DNA from: Clostridia bacterium
Lineage (GTDB): Bacteria; Bacillota; Clostridia; Oscillospirales; QAKW01
Reading direction: 5' to 3'
Length of the DNA stretch: 17,680 bases
Assembly: GCA_017442025.1 (NCBI GenBank)
Contig: JAFSBD010000166.1
Span: forward strand, 1-17,680
The first letter of the stretch is position 1; every line of letters starts with the position of its first letter. This document shows positions 5,397 through 11,649 of the stretch, one piece after another. The position numbers were made by a program, and so were the translations under genes. A model generated the notes under the pieces. That model was not told the DNA's origin. It searched no databases and saw only the letters and a list, made by a program, of their open reading frames with translations.

Positions 5397-7394
5397 ATGG
5401 CAAAAAGCACCCATAAAATGATCGAGATCGATCCTTATCTTACCCCTTTTGAAAAAGATCTTACTCTGCGGCAGTCCGCCTATGCCAATAAACGGGCGGA
5501 GCTGCTGAGCGAGGGAGAGAGTCTGAAGGATTTTGCCAATGCCCACCGTTATTTCGGCTTCCATCGCGTAGAGAACGGTTGGGTCTATCGGGAGTGGGCG
5601 CCCGCCGCCGATGGGCTTTGCCTTACGGGGGATTTCAACGATTGGAATACCGAGAGCCACCCGCTTACCCGCCTGGAAAACGGCGTTTTCGAGCTTCATT
5701 TAGAGGGGAAGGATGCCCTGCAAGCGGGCCAGAAGGTGCAGGTGATCGTTTGGTATCAGGGGCAGATGCTCCGCCGCATCCCCCTTTATGCTACTCGCGT
5801 TGTGCAGGATCCCATGACCTACCTTTGGTGCGCCGAGATCGAAGAGCCCGATGCCTCCTTCCCTTGGGAGGATGAGGGCTTTATCCCCGAAAAAACGCCC
5901 TTCATCTATGAATGCCATATCGGCATGGCCCAGGAGCATGGGGGCGTGGGCAGTTACGGGGAATTTCGCCAAAATATTCTGCCCCGCATTAAGGCGTTGG
6001 GCTATAATACCATTCAGATCATGGCCATTATGGAGCATCCTTATTACGGCTCTTTCGGCTATCAGGTCTCCAACTTTTTTGCCCCCTCTTCCCGCTACGG
6101 TCATAGCGAGGAATTGAAAGCACTGATCAATGAGGCTCATAAGATGGGGCTGGCGGTGCTTTTGGATGTGGTCCATTCCCATGCGGTGAAAAATACCAAC
6201 GAAGGCCTCAATGAATTCGACGGCACCGTTTATCAATTCTTCCATGAAGGCCCGCGGGGGGATCATTCCGCCTGGGGCACCAAGCTTTTCAACTATAATA
6301 AAAACGAAGTTTTGCATTTTCTCCTCTCCAACCTGAAATATTGGATGGAGCAGTTCCATTTCGATGGGTTCCGCTTTGATGGCGTTACCTCCATGCTCTA
6401 TCATGACCATGGCTTGGGGAGCGCCTTTTCCTGCTACGATATGTATTTCTCCATGAATACCGATCTGGAGGCGGTAACCTATCTGCAGTTGGCCAACGAA
6501 CTGATCCATGAGATCAATCCCCATGCCATCACCGTCGCCGAGGATATGTCGGGGATGCCGGGAATGGCTCTGCCGTTGGAGGATGGAGGCATCGGCTTCG
6601 ATTTCCGCCTCTCTATGGGCGTGCCCGATCTTTGGATCAAGCTGCTCAAGGAGCGCGCCGATGAGGAATGGGATATCTATCAGCTTTGGTATGAGCTGAT
6701 CGGCCGCCGTCCGATGGAAAAGAATATCGGTTATTGCGAATCCCATGATCAGGCGTTGGTGGGGGATAAGACCATTATGTTCCGCCTTTGCGATGCGGAT
6801 ATGTATTACCATATGAATAAAGAGAGCCAAAGCGCGGTGATCGATCGGGGGGTCGCCCTCCATAAGATGATCCGCTTGCTCACCGCCTCCCTTGCGGGCG
6901 AGGGGTATCTCAATTTTATGGGCAATGAGTTCGGCCATCCCGAATGGATCGATTTCCCCCGCGAGGGCAACGGCTGGAGCTATCATTATTGCCGCCGTCA
7001 ATGGAGCTTGGTGGATAATGAAGATCTGCGCTATGGCGGGCTGAATGAGTTTGATAAAGCCATGCTCCGCCTGCTCAAGGAACAGGATCTTTTGGAAAAA
7101 GAGGCGGTCAACCGCTGGATCCACCAGGAGGATAAGGTGTTGATCTATTCCAAGGGCGATACGGTTTTTGCCTTTAATTTCCATCCCCATCGGTCCTTTG
7201 AGGGGTATTTCATTCCCACCGGCGCAGAAGGCACCTATCAGGTTGCCCTCTCCACCGACGATCCCGCCTTCGGCGGCTTCGGGCGGGCCGATGGGCAGGC
7301 GCGCTATGCTGCCGAAAAAACGCCCGACGGTCGCATCGGCTTCCAATGCTATCTGCCCAGCCGAAGCGCAATCGTGTTTGCCAAGCGCCCTTAA
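5397..7394 (+). CDS. glgB: 1,4-alpha-glucan branching enzyme, eukaryote-like type
   Basis: This 665-residue cytosolic enzyme makes alpha-1,6 branches in glycogen. It has an N-terminal CBM48-like domain (about 45-145, with EWAPAADGLCLTGDFNDW), a GH13 barrel (about 165-520) and an all-beta C-terminal domain. Catalytic residues: nucleophile D328 in FDGFRFDGVTSMLY, acid/base E382 in VAEDMSGMP, and D451 in CESHDQALVGDK. Whole stretches (GPRGDHSAWGTKLFNY, GGEGYLNFMGNEFGHPEW-like, SYHYCRRQW) resemble animal, fungal and plant branching enzymes rather than the usual E. coli-type GlgB. The start follows AGGAGG (5383-5388) at 8 nt. No other glg gene is near. The stop TAA (7392-7394) sits in the loop of the first hairpin of array B, so the last codons are also hairpin sequence. 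Confidence 0.95.
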   Translation: MAKSTHKMIEIDPYLTPFEKDLTLRQSAYANKRAELLSEGESLKDFANAHRYFGFHRVENGWVYREWAPAADGLCLTGDFNDWNTESHPLTRLENGVFELHLEGKDALQAGQKVQVIVWYQGQMLRRIPLYATRVVQDPMTYLWCAEIEEPDASFPWEDEGFIPEKTPFIYECHIGMAQEHGGVGSYGEFRQNILPRIKALGYNTIQIMAIMEHPYYGSFGYQVSNFFAPSSRYGHSEELKALINEAHKMGLAVLLDVVHSHAVKNTNEGLNEFDGTVYQFFHEGPRGDHSAWGTKLFNYNKNEVLHFLLSNLKYWMEQFHFDGFRFDGVTSMLYHDHGLGSAFSCYDMYFSMNTDLEAVTYLQLANELIHEINPHAITVAEDMSGMPGMALPLEDGGIGFDFRLSMGVPDLWIKLLKERADEEWDIYQLWYELIGRRPMEKNIGYCESHDQALVGDKTIMFRLCDADMYYHMNKESQSAVIDRGVALHKMIRLLTASLAGEGYLNFMGNEFGHPEWIDFPREGNGWSYHYCRRQWSLVDNEDLRYGGLNEFDKAMLRLLKEQDLLEKEAVNRWIHQEDKVLIYSKGDTVFAFNFHPHRSFEGYFIPTGAEGTYQVALSTDDPAFGGFGRADGQARYAAEKTPDGRIGFQCYLPSRSAIVFAKRP

Positions 7395-7565
7395 AGGCGC
7401 TTGGCAGCGATAGAAACCCCGCAAGGGGTTTATATCATATCGCAATTTTGCTTGCAAAATTATATCGCAATTGCCTATGGCAAATATATCGCGCTTTTGA
7501 TATATCTCGCCAAGGCGAGGTATGCAAAAGCATATCGCCTCCAACACAAATGATTTGTGTTGGAG
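7379..7565. repeat. Palindrome array B (same linker family as array A)
   Basis: Starts inside glgB: TGCCAAGCGCC (7379-7389) pairs with GGCGCTTGGCA (7396-7406). One linker GCGATA follows (7407-7412), then AAACCCC/GGGGTTT (7414-7431). After that the linker reads ATATCGC at 7437-7443, 7462-7468, 7486-7492 and 7532-7538, with variant ATATCTCGC at 7502-7510. Hairpins between are AATTTTG/CAAAATT (7444-7461), TTGCC/GGCAA (7471-7483), GCTTTTG/CAAAAGC (7493-7531, holding an inner TCGCC/GGCGA hairpin) and CTCCAACACAAA/TTTGTGTTGGAG (7539-7565, 12 bp). Several units match array A in order, so A and B are diverged copies of one element with different unit numbers. Confidence 0.85.
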
Positions 7566-7570
7566 CATTC

Positions 7571-7651
7571 AGTACAATTTAATTGTACTCTCAATAACCA
7601 CACGGAGGAGAGCGTACCAATTCATTTGGGTCAGTACAATTTAATTGTACT
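7571..7651. repeat. Twin identical 19-bp palindromes
   Basis: AGTACAATTTAATTGTACT occurs identically at 7571-7589 and 7633-7651, 62 bp apart. Each has 8-bp arms around TTA. The 43 bp between show no gene. They follow array B and precede the terminator-like hairpin, so they may be extra array units or an operator pair. Confidence 0.75.
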
Positions 7652-7702
7652 CCAAAACCGATATGAATACCTTCGGAAATATCGATATGCCTCAAATCTA
7701 CA

Positions 7703-7748
7703 AAAAAATCTCTCAATTGAGCCCAAAAGCCATGTTGAGAGATTTTTT
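7703..7748 (+). terminator. Terminator-like hairpin closing array B (glgB side)
   Basis: AAAAAATCTCTCAA (7703-7716) pairs with TTGAGAGATTTTTT (7735-7748), a 14-bp stem ending in six T. The 18-nt loop again carries GAGCC and AAAGCC, as at 1966-2014. It is the first plausible terminator after glgB, which would give that mRNA a 3' UTR of about 350 nt. Confidence 0.7.
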
Positions 7749-7759
7749 AATGCATAAAT

Positions 7760-7775
7760 TTGCCGATATCGGCAA
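7760..7775. promoter_or_regulatory. 16-bp perfect palindrome upstream of the Fic gene (candidate operator)
   Basis: TTGCCGATATCGGCAA is a perfect 16-bp palindrome. Its half-site TTGCCGATA recurs at 7813-7821, between the -35 and -10 of the Fic promoter, 53 bp away. This arrangement suits a DNA-binding protein that represses its own gene; the encoded Fic protein has an N-terminal HTH. It could instead be one more hairpin of the preceding array. Confidence 0.5.
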
Positions 7776-7804
7776 GAACATAATTAAAAGCAGTTTTATT
7801 TGCG

Positions 7805-7833
7805 TTGACTTTTTGCCGATAAAGTGGTATACT
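7805..7833 (+). promoter_or_regulatory. Sigma-A promoter of the Fic gene
   Basis: TTGACT (7805-7810), 17-nt spacer, TATACT (7828-7833) with TGG before it. The spacer holds the half-site TTGCCGATA. The start codon is at 7852, leaving a short leader with GAGGTGG. Confidence 0.85.
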
Positions 7834-7851
7834 TTGAACAGAGGTGGTATT

Positions 7852-8742
7852 ATGAATTATCGATCCGTAAAAGAAACGGCTTTGCGCTGGAAAACCTCCG
7901 AGCGGAGCGTTCGCAATTATTGCGCGGCAGGGCGCGTGGAGGGTGCGGTTCTTATCGGCAAGACCTGGAGCATTCCCGAAAACGCCCAAAAGCCCGAAAG
8001 AAGTAATAAAAGCAAGCCTGCCCCCCGCACCCTGCTTGATGTTTTGAGGGAAGAAAAGCGGGCGCAGATGCATGGCGGTATTTATCATAAAATGCAGATC
8101 GAGCTGACCTATAACTCCAATCATATGGAGGGCAGTCGGCTCACCCACGATCAGACCCGCTATATCTTTGAAACCAATACTGTCGGAATATCAGAGGAAG
8201 GGGTGCGGGTGGATGATATCATCGAAACCGCCGCCCACTTTCGGTGTATCGATGAAATTATCGAAGGAGCAAAAACGCAGCTCAGTGAAAAGTTTATCAA
8301 GAATCTGCATTTTATTCTGAAAAGCGGATCCGGCGATGCCAAAAAGGATTGGTTTGCCGTTGGGGATTATAAGAAGTTGCCCAACGAAGTGGGCGGCAGG
8401 GCAACGACCTTGCCCGAAGATGTTTCGGCGGAGATGAAAAAACTCCTTGCCGATTATAACGGCAAGGAGCGGGTAACGCTGGAAGATATCATTGATTTTC
8501 ATGTTTGCTTTGAGCGCATCCACCCCTTTCAGGACGGTAACGGCCGCATCGGTCGGTTGATTATGTTCAAGGAGTGCTTAAAGCATGGGATCGTCCCCTT
8601 CATTATCGAGGATTCGATTAAAATGTTCTATTATCGGGGGCTTGGTGAATGGGATCGGGAAAAGGGTTACCTTACCGATACCTGCCTTGCCGCTCAAGAT
8701 ACGTTTAAGGGCTATCTGGATTATTTTCGGATTAGGTATTGA
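7852..8742 (+). CDS. Fic family protein with N-terminal helix-turn-helix
   Basis: A 296-residue protein. Residues 1-45 (YRSVKETALRWKTSERSVRNYCAAGRVEGAVLIGKTWSIP, in part) look like an excisionase/MerR-type winged HTH. The Fic core motif HPFQDGNGRIGR (224-235) is canonical, with catalytic H224, so AMP transfer to a protein hydroxyl is the expected activity. S89-NHM-E93-G94 fits the inhibitory (S/T)xxxE(G/N) helix placed N-terminal to the Fic core, marking a class II, self-inhibited enzyme. The target is unknown. The ATG at 7852 follows GAGGTGG at 4-5 nt and a good promoter; the frame open from 7645 is rejected because it starts before that promoter. No antitoxin gene is adjacent, consistent with built-in inhibition. 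Confidence 0.92.
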   Translation: MNYRSVKETALRWKTSERSVRNYCAAGRVEGAVLIGKTWSIPENAQKPERSNKSKPAPRTLLDVLREEKRAQMHGGIYHKMQIELTYNSNHMEGSRLTHDQTRYIFETNTVGISEEGVRVDDIIETAAHFRCIDEIIEGAKTQLSEKFIKNLHFILKSGSGDAKKDWFAVGDYKKLPNEVGGRATTLPEDVSAEMKKLLADYNGKERVTLEDIIDFHVCFERIHPFQDGNGRIGRLIMFKECLKHGIVPFIIEDSIKMFYYRGLGEWDREKGYLTDTCLAAQDTFKGYLDYFRIRY

Positions 8743-8754
8743 GGGTATAAAAAT

Positions 8755-8781
8755 AAAAACCACCCCGATGGGGTGGTTTTT
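8755..8781. terminator. Bidirectional terminator between Fic and DUF6809-like genes
   Basis: AAAAACCACCCC, loop GAT, GGGGTGGTTTTT: a 12-bp stem with A-tract and T-tract on either side, lying between convergent genes. The stop codon of the minus-strand gene overlaps its end. Confidence 0.9.
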
Positions 8782-9055
8782 ATTTGGAAGGAAAAAGAAG
8801 GGCTTCGGCAACAATTTTGGTTGCAAGGCTGAAACCGTCGCAAAAAGATTGCTGATTGGTGATGGAAATATATTCACTGTTATGATCGTTATATTTTTCA
8901 AGCATTTCTTTTTGCGCGGGAGAAAGGGATTTTTCGAGTTTCTCTAAATTGTCATACATGAGGAATTCAAGCTTTTTTAAAGTTTGATTCAGCGTGCCGG
9001 AATGTTCAACGGGGGCGAAATCTCCGTTCCAAAGCTGAGCGATGTTTTTTGTCAT
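8780..9055 (-). CDS. DUF6809-like small protein of unknown function
   Basis: A 91-residue, mainly alpha-helical soluble protein. The layout IAQLWNGDFAPVEH near the N-terminus, a helical middle (LNQTLKKLEFLMYDNLEKLEKSL), LSPAQKEMLEKYNDHNSEY and a closing SFCDGFSLATKIVAEAL matches small Clostridia proteins annotated as DUF6809, as I recall them; no motif search was possible. There is no signal peptide or catalytic motif. The start follows AAAAGGAG at 7 nt. It has its own promoter, with a palindrome over the -35 region, and shares a terminator with the Fic gene, so it is probably a single-gene unit. Confidence 0.75.
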   Translation of the reverse strand: MTKNIAQLWNGDFAPVEHSGTLNQTLKKLEFLMYDNLEKLEKSLSPAQKEMLEKYNDHNSEYISITNQQSFCDGFSLATKIVAEALLFPSK

Positions 9056-9087
9056 GTTCCTGCTCCTTTTAAATGGTTGTTAAGAAC

Positions 9088-9130
9088 AGTATAAATGAAA
9101 AAGAAAAAATGTGGACATTCACTGAATGTC
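9088..9130 (-). promoter_or_regulatory. Promoter of the DUF6809-like gene with overlapping 17-bp palindrome
   Basis: Minus strand: TCCACA (9110-9115), 16-nt spacer, TATACT (9088-9093). The perfect inverted repeat GACATTCA-C-TGAATGTC (9114-9130) overlaps the -35 and looks like an operator. No regulator with a known match is visible. Confidence 0.6.
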
Positions 9131-9254
9131 AAAAGTTAAAAAGTTGAGACCGGTAACAGTGCGCTCTCGGTTTTTGGCGACCGCCTCGGGGGTTGTACTC
9201 AGTGTTTTTGTTGAGAATAAGCGTTGCTTAATGAAATATTGCTATGCAATATGA
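9126..9254 (+). CDS. Possible 42-residue small ORF or gene remnant
   Basis: An ATG at 9126 opens 42 codons. The sequence begins MSKVKKLRPVTVRSRFLATA and has a protein-like stretch TASGVVLSVFVENK. The last codons and the stop lie in array C. There is no convincing ribosome site and I do not recognise a family. It is the only sign of a gene in the otherwise empty 9056-9217 stretch, and could be the 3' remnant of a lost gene or chance. Confidence 0.25.
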   Translation: MSKVKKLRPVTVRSRFLATASGVVLSVFVENKRCLMKYCYAI

Positions 9255-9402
9255 AATAATCCTGCGGATTATGAAATATTTTGCCTTAGCGGCAAAATGT
9301 GAAATAAAATAAATCCCTCATACGCCGCAGCGTATTTCATAGCGTCAGCTATTTCATAATGCGAAGCATTATTTCACAAATCCCGCAGGGGATTTATTTC
9401 AT
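9218..9402. repeat. Palindrome array C (hairpins joined by ATGAAAT / ATTTCAT linkers)
   Basis: Left linkers: ATGAAAT at 9231-9237, 9251-9257 and 9271-9277, and GTGAAAT at 9299-9305. Right linkers: ATTTCAT at 9334-9340, 9351-9357 and 9396-9402, and ATTTCAC at 9371-9377. Hairpins: TAAGC/GCTTA (9218-9230), ATTGC/GCAAT (9238-9250), AATCC/GGATT (9258-9270), ATTTTGCC/GGCAAAAT (9278-9298), ATACGC/GCGTAT (9320-9335), ATAGC/GCTAT (9339-9352), AATGC/GCATT (9358-9370), AAATCCC/GGGATTT (9378-9395). An 11-bp outer pair, AAATAAATCCC (9307-9317) and GGGATTTATTT (9389-9399), encloses the right half. The plan is that of arrays A and B with a different linker. Confidence 0.87.
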
Positions 9403-9403
9403 T

Positions 9404-9447
9404 GAAAAGAACCCCCTTTTGTCCGTAGACAAAAGAGGGTTCTTTTC
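9404..9447 (-). terminator. Long hairpin terminator after tRNA-Leu
   Basis: Positions 9404-9423 and 9428-9447 form a 20-bp stem with one C-A mismatch and a 4-nt loop, ending in a TTCTTTT run on either strand. It begins directly at the tRNA CCA end. Confidence 0.8.
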
Positions 9448-9536
9448 TGGTGCCGGTGACCGGGATCGAACCGGTACGGGTATCGCTACCCACGGGATTT
9501 TAAGTCCCGGGCGTCTGCCAGTTCCGCCACACCGGC
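9448..9536 (-). tRNA. tRNA-Leu (anticodon UAA), CCA encoded
   Basis: On the minus strand: acceptor GCCGGTG pairs with CACCGGC, D-arm with GGCAGAC, anticodon stem GGGAC/.. with loop CTTAAAA giving anticodon TAA, long variable arm GGGTAGCGATACCC typical of a class II leucine tRNA, T-arm CCGGTTCGATCCCGG, discriminator A, then CCA. Total 89 nt. Confidence 0.97.
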
Positions 9537-9552
9537 GGGTGGAACAAAAGAA

Positions 9553-9581
9553 AGTTTAGCATAATTATGGGCGTTTGTCAA
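9553..9581 (-). promoter_or_regulatory. tRNA-Leu promoter overlapping the ymdB stop
   Basis: Minus strand: consensus TTGACA (9576-9581), 17-nt spacer, TAAACT (9553-9558) with TGC before it. The -35 contains the TGA stop of the ymdB gene (9578-9580). The tRNA can thus be made alone as well as by read-through. Confidence 0.8.
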
Positions 9582-10360
9582 TCGATTTCCCGCAGATTTA
9601 TCAGTTCAAGGGCGGTGCATCGTTTGGTTTTTTCGTCGATTTCTGCCAAAAGACCGCAAACGATATAGGGCGCGCCCGCATCGGTGATCTTCATGCGGTT
9701 TTCGGGATCGATAAAATTATGAACGCAGGGCTCGATCCCCTTGCCCAAAATGCTCTCCTGCGCGCCGCACATCCCCAGGTCGGTGAGATACCCGGTCCCT
9801 TGGGGGAGGATCTGGGCATCGTTGGTCTGAACGTGGGTGTGGGTCCCGAAAAGAAGGGAGATTCTTCCGTCAAAATACCGCCCCATGGCCTGTTTTTCGG
9901 CGGTGGCTTCCCCATGGAAGTCCACAATGGTAATGTCCCGCGGGGTGCTCTCCTTTAAAAGCGCATCCAACGCCAAAAAGGGATTTTCGCATTTATTCAT
10001 ATAGAGGTTGCCCTGCAAAGAGATGACCCGCAGATCATAGCGGGGCAGTTCAATGCGGCAATGCCCCCGCCCGAAGGGATTGCCGAGCCAATTGGCAGGG
10101 CGGAGCAAAAAGGGCATCTCCTCATGGAGCTCTTCCGATCCCTTGCGCTGGAAGGAATGATTTCCGCCCGTAATGCAATCGGCACCCAGGGCGAAAAGGG
10201 CTTCGGCGGAGGTGCGGTCGATGCCGTTGCCGATGGCACTGTTCTCGCCGTTGATGAGGATGCAGTCGGGGCGGTATTTTTGTTTGAGGCGGGGCAGGAC
10301 CCGCTCCAAGGCGGTGATCCCGCTTTGGGAGACAACATCTCCCAGGCAAAGTAATTTCAT
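9578..10360 (-). CDS. ymdB: YmdB-type metallophosphoesterase (TIGR00282 family)
   Basis: A 260-residue cytosolic phosphodiesterase. B. subtilis YmdB hydrolyses 2',3'-cyclic nucleotides and influences biofilm and motility choices, often in genomes beside RNase Y. The dinuclear metal site is complete: D8 in LGDVV, E39 and N40 in NGENSA, N67 and H68 in GGNHSF, H149 in VDFHGEAT, H174 and H176 in GTHTHVQT. The segment LLRPANW and GTGYLTDLGMCG also match the family. The ATG at 10360 shares an ATGA (4-nt overlap) with the stop of the radical SAM gene, so translation is coupled. The open frame reaching 10588 lies inside that gene. rny is not nearby, an unusual placement. Confidence 0.93.
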   Translation of the reverse strand: MKLLCLGDVVSQSGITALERVLPRLKQKYRPDCILINGENSAIGNGIDRTSAEALFALGADCITGGNHSFQRKGSEELHEEMPFLLRPANWLGNPFGRGHCRIELPRYDLRVISLQGNLYMNKCENPFLALDALLKESTPRDITIVDFHGEATAEKQAMGRYFDGRISLLFGTHTHVQTNDAQILPQGTGYLTDLGMCGAQESILGKGIEPCVHNFIDPENRMKITDAGAPYIVCGLLAEIDEKTKRCTALELINLREID

Positions 10361-11259
10361 AGGATGGCTTCCTTTTCTAAAAAAGGAGGGATAAAACTTT
10401 CTTTGGCGGTTTCGCCCTCCTGAATATAGGCATATTTGAAATGCAAGGTGCGGGCATAGCGCACCACGCTCTGATAAGCGGACTCCTCCAAGGGCTTTTG
10501 CAATTCCTTGGGGAGACCGTCGCCGATGGGGGTATATTGATTCATCAGGCTGATAATAATTTGGTCGCCGAACTGCTCCTTGAGCCATTTGAGGTTCATC
10601 ATCGCCTCATGCTCGATGGAGGGGAGCACCAGCAGCCGCACCACCACCCCTTTTCGGAGCATGCCCTCTTCATCGAAGGCGGGCGCACCCACCGCCGCGA
10701 CCATCTCCTTCAGGGCGGCGCGGGCAACCGTGGGGTAGTCGGCGGCCTTGCTGAAGGCGGCGGCCGAGGTACGCTCAGCGTATTTCAGGTCGGTGAGGTA
10801 AATATCTACCGTCCCTTGCAGGGCACGGATGGAGTCGATGGTCTCATACCCGCCGGTATTATAAACGATGGGCAGTTTTCCGCCCGCGTTGCGGAACTTC
10901 GCTACCGCCTCCATAATGGAGGGGCGGAAATGGGTGGGGGTTACCAAGTTGATGTTATGGGCACCCTCCCCTTCCAGGCGGGCAAAGATGGCCGCAAGTT
11001 GAGCGGGCGTTACCTTCTTCCCCACCGCTTGGCGGCTGATCTGCCGATTCTGGCAATAGATGCAGCCCAGATTACAACCGCTGAAAAAGACGGTCCCCGA
11101 GCCCCGCTCGCCGGAGATGGGCGGCTCTTCCCAAAAGTGCAGAGCGGCGCGGGCAACGGTCATCTCCACCCCTGCTCCGCATCGCCCTACCGCCTGCCGG
11201 CGGTTTATGCCGCAGTTGCGCGGGCAAAGGTTGCAGGTTTTATAAAGATCTTTTTTCAT
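10357..11259 (-). CDS. Radical SAM protein, PflX-like (COG1313 type)
   Basis: A 300-residue radical SAM enzyme. C62-NLG-C66-IY-C69 is the CxxxCxxC that holds the 4Fe-4S cluster reacting with S-adenosylmethionine. An N-terminal cysteine set, C9, C12, C16 and C27 (CNLCPRNC ... GRCGAG), may hold a second cluster. PISGERGSGTVFFSGCNLGC and IVYNTGGY are typical of the PflX group, relatives of pyruvate formate-lyase activating enzyme whose substrate is unknown. The start at 11259 overlaps the upstream stop by 4 nt (ATGA) without a strong ribosome site of its own. It is followed by ymdB with the same overlap, so the three genes are one translationally coupled set. Confidence 0.9.
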   Translation of the reverse strand: MKKDLYKTCNLCPRNCGINRRQAVGRCGAGVEMTVARAALHFWEEPPISGERGSGTVFFSGCNLGCIYCQNRQISRQAVGKKVTPAQLAAIFARLEGEGAHNINLVTPTHFRPSIMEAVAKFRNAGGKLPIVYNTGGYETIDSIRALQGTVDIYLTDLKYAERTSAAAFSKAADYPTVARAALKEMVAAVGAPAFDEEGMLRKGVVVRLLVLPSIEHEAMMNLKWLKEQFGDQIIISLMNQYTPIGDGLPKELQKPLEESAYQSVVRYARTLHFKYAYIQEGETAKESFIPPFLEKEAIL

Positions 11260-11624
11260 GTCTTTATATTTTGGTCTTTACTTTTAGCAGTAGTAATAGA
11301 AGCAATAAGCAACTTGCGAATTTTACTGCATTTTGCAAACATATCCTTATATTCATCTGCTGTTATCATGTTCGTATCTTTAAATAAACCAAGCCAATAA
11401 TCCGTTTCATAACACTCTTTAAGAGCAATCTGAAATTTATTGATGAAGTCCGCTTTGCTTGCGGCGTAATTTGCTTCATGGATGTTGGCACCGATGCTGG
11501 TGCCGCTTCGTAATATCTGATTCAGCAGGACATTACTTTTTCTGTGCTCTTTAATGTCTGAGCAAAGCTTTACGATGTCAACAGCAAACTGTTTTGATAA
11601 ATCAACAAGCAAATTTTCTTTCAT
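11256..11624 (-). CDS. Four-helix bundle protein (23S rRNA intervening-sequence protein family)
   Basis: A 122-residue all-helical protein of the PF05635/TIGR02436 type: LLVDLSKQFAVDIVKLCSDI, VLLNQILRSGTSIGANIHEANYAASKADFINKFQIALKECYETDYWLGL and a C-terminal helix. The RSGTSIGANIHEA stretch is the family signature. Relatives were first found inside intervening sequences of 23S rRNA genes, but many are free-standing and their function is not known. Start choice: ATG at 11624 follows GGAG at 6-7 nt; the GTG at 11654 lies inside array D and lacks a ribosome site. Base composition is visibly more AT-rich than the neighbouring genes, hinting at acquisition. The stop overlaps the radical SAM start. 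Confidence 0.9.
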   Translation of the reverse strand: MKENLLVDLSKQFAVDIVKLCSDIKEHRKSNVLLNQILRSGTSIGANIHEANYAASKADFINKFQIALKECYETDYWLGLFKDTNMITADEYKDMFAKCSKIRKLLIASITTAKSKDQNIKT

Positions 11625-11649
11625 TGCAAACTCCAAGTTAAAATGATTT

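Noticed and set aside
5700..7568. 622-residue minus-strand frame opposite glgB
   Set aside because: It is antisense to a fully conserved branching enzyme with intact catalytic residues; its translation has no recognisable motif and it has no ribosome site.
7645..7851. N-terminal extension of the Fic protein
   Set aside because: It runs through the terminator-like hairpin and the gene's own promoter; the ATG at 7852 has a good ribosome site.
9218..9402. CRISPR array
   Set aside because: The conserved unit is only 7 nt, the intervening sequences are 10-21-nt palindromes, unit orientation switches within the array, and no cas gene is present.
10441..11400. 319-residue plus-strand frame
   Set aside because: Antisense to the radical SAM gene, whose cluster cysteines and coupled start are clear.
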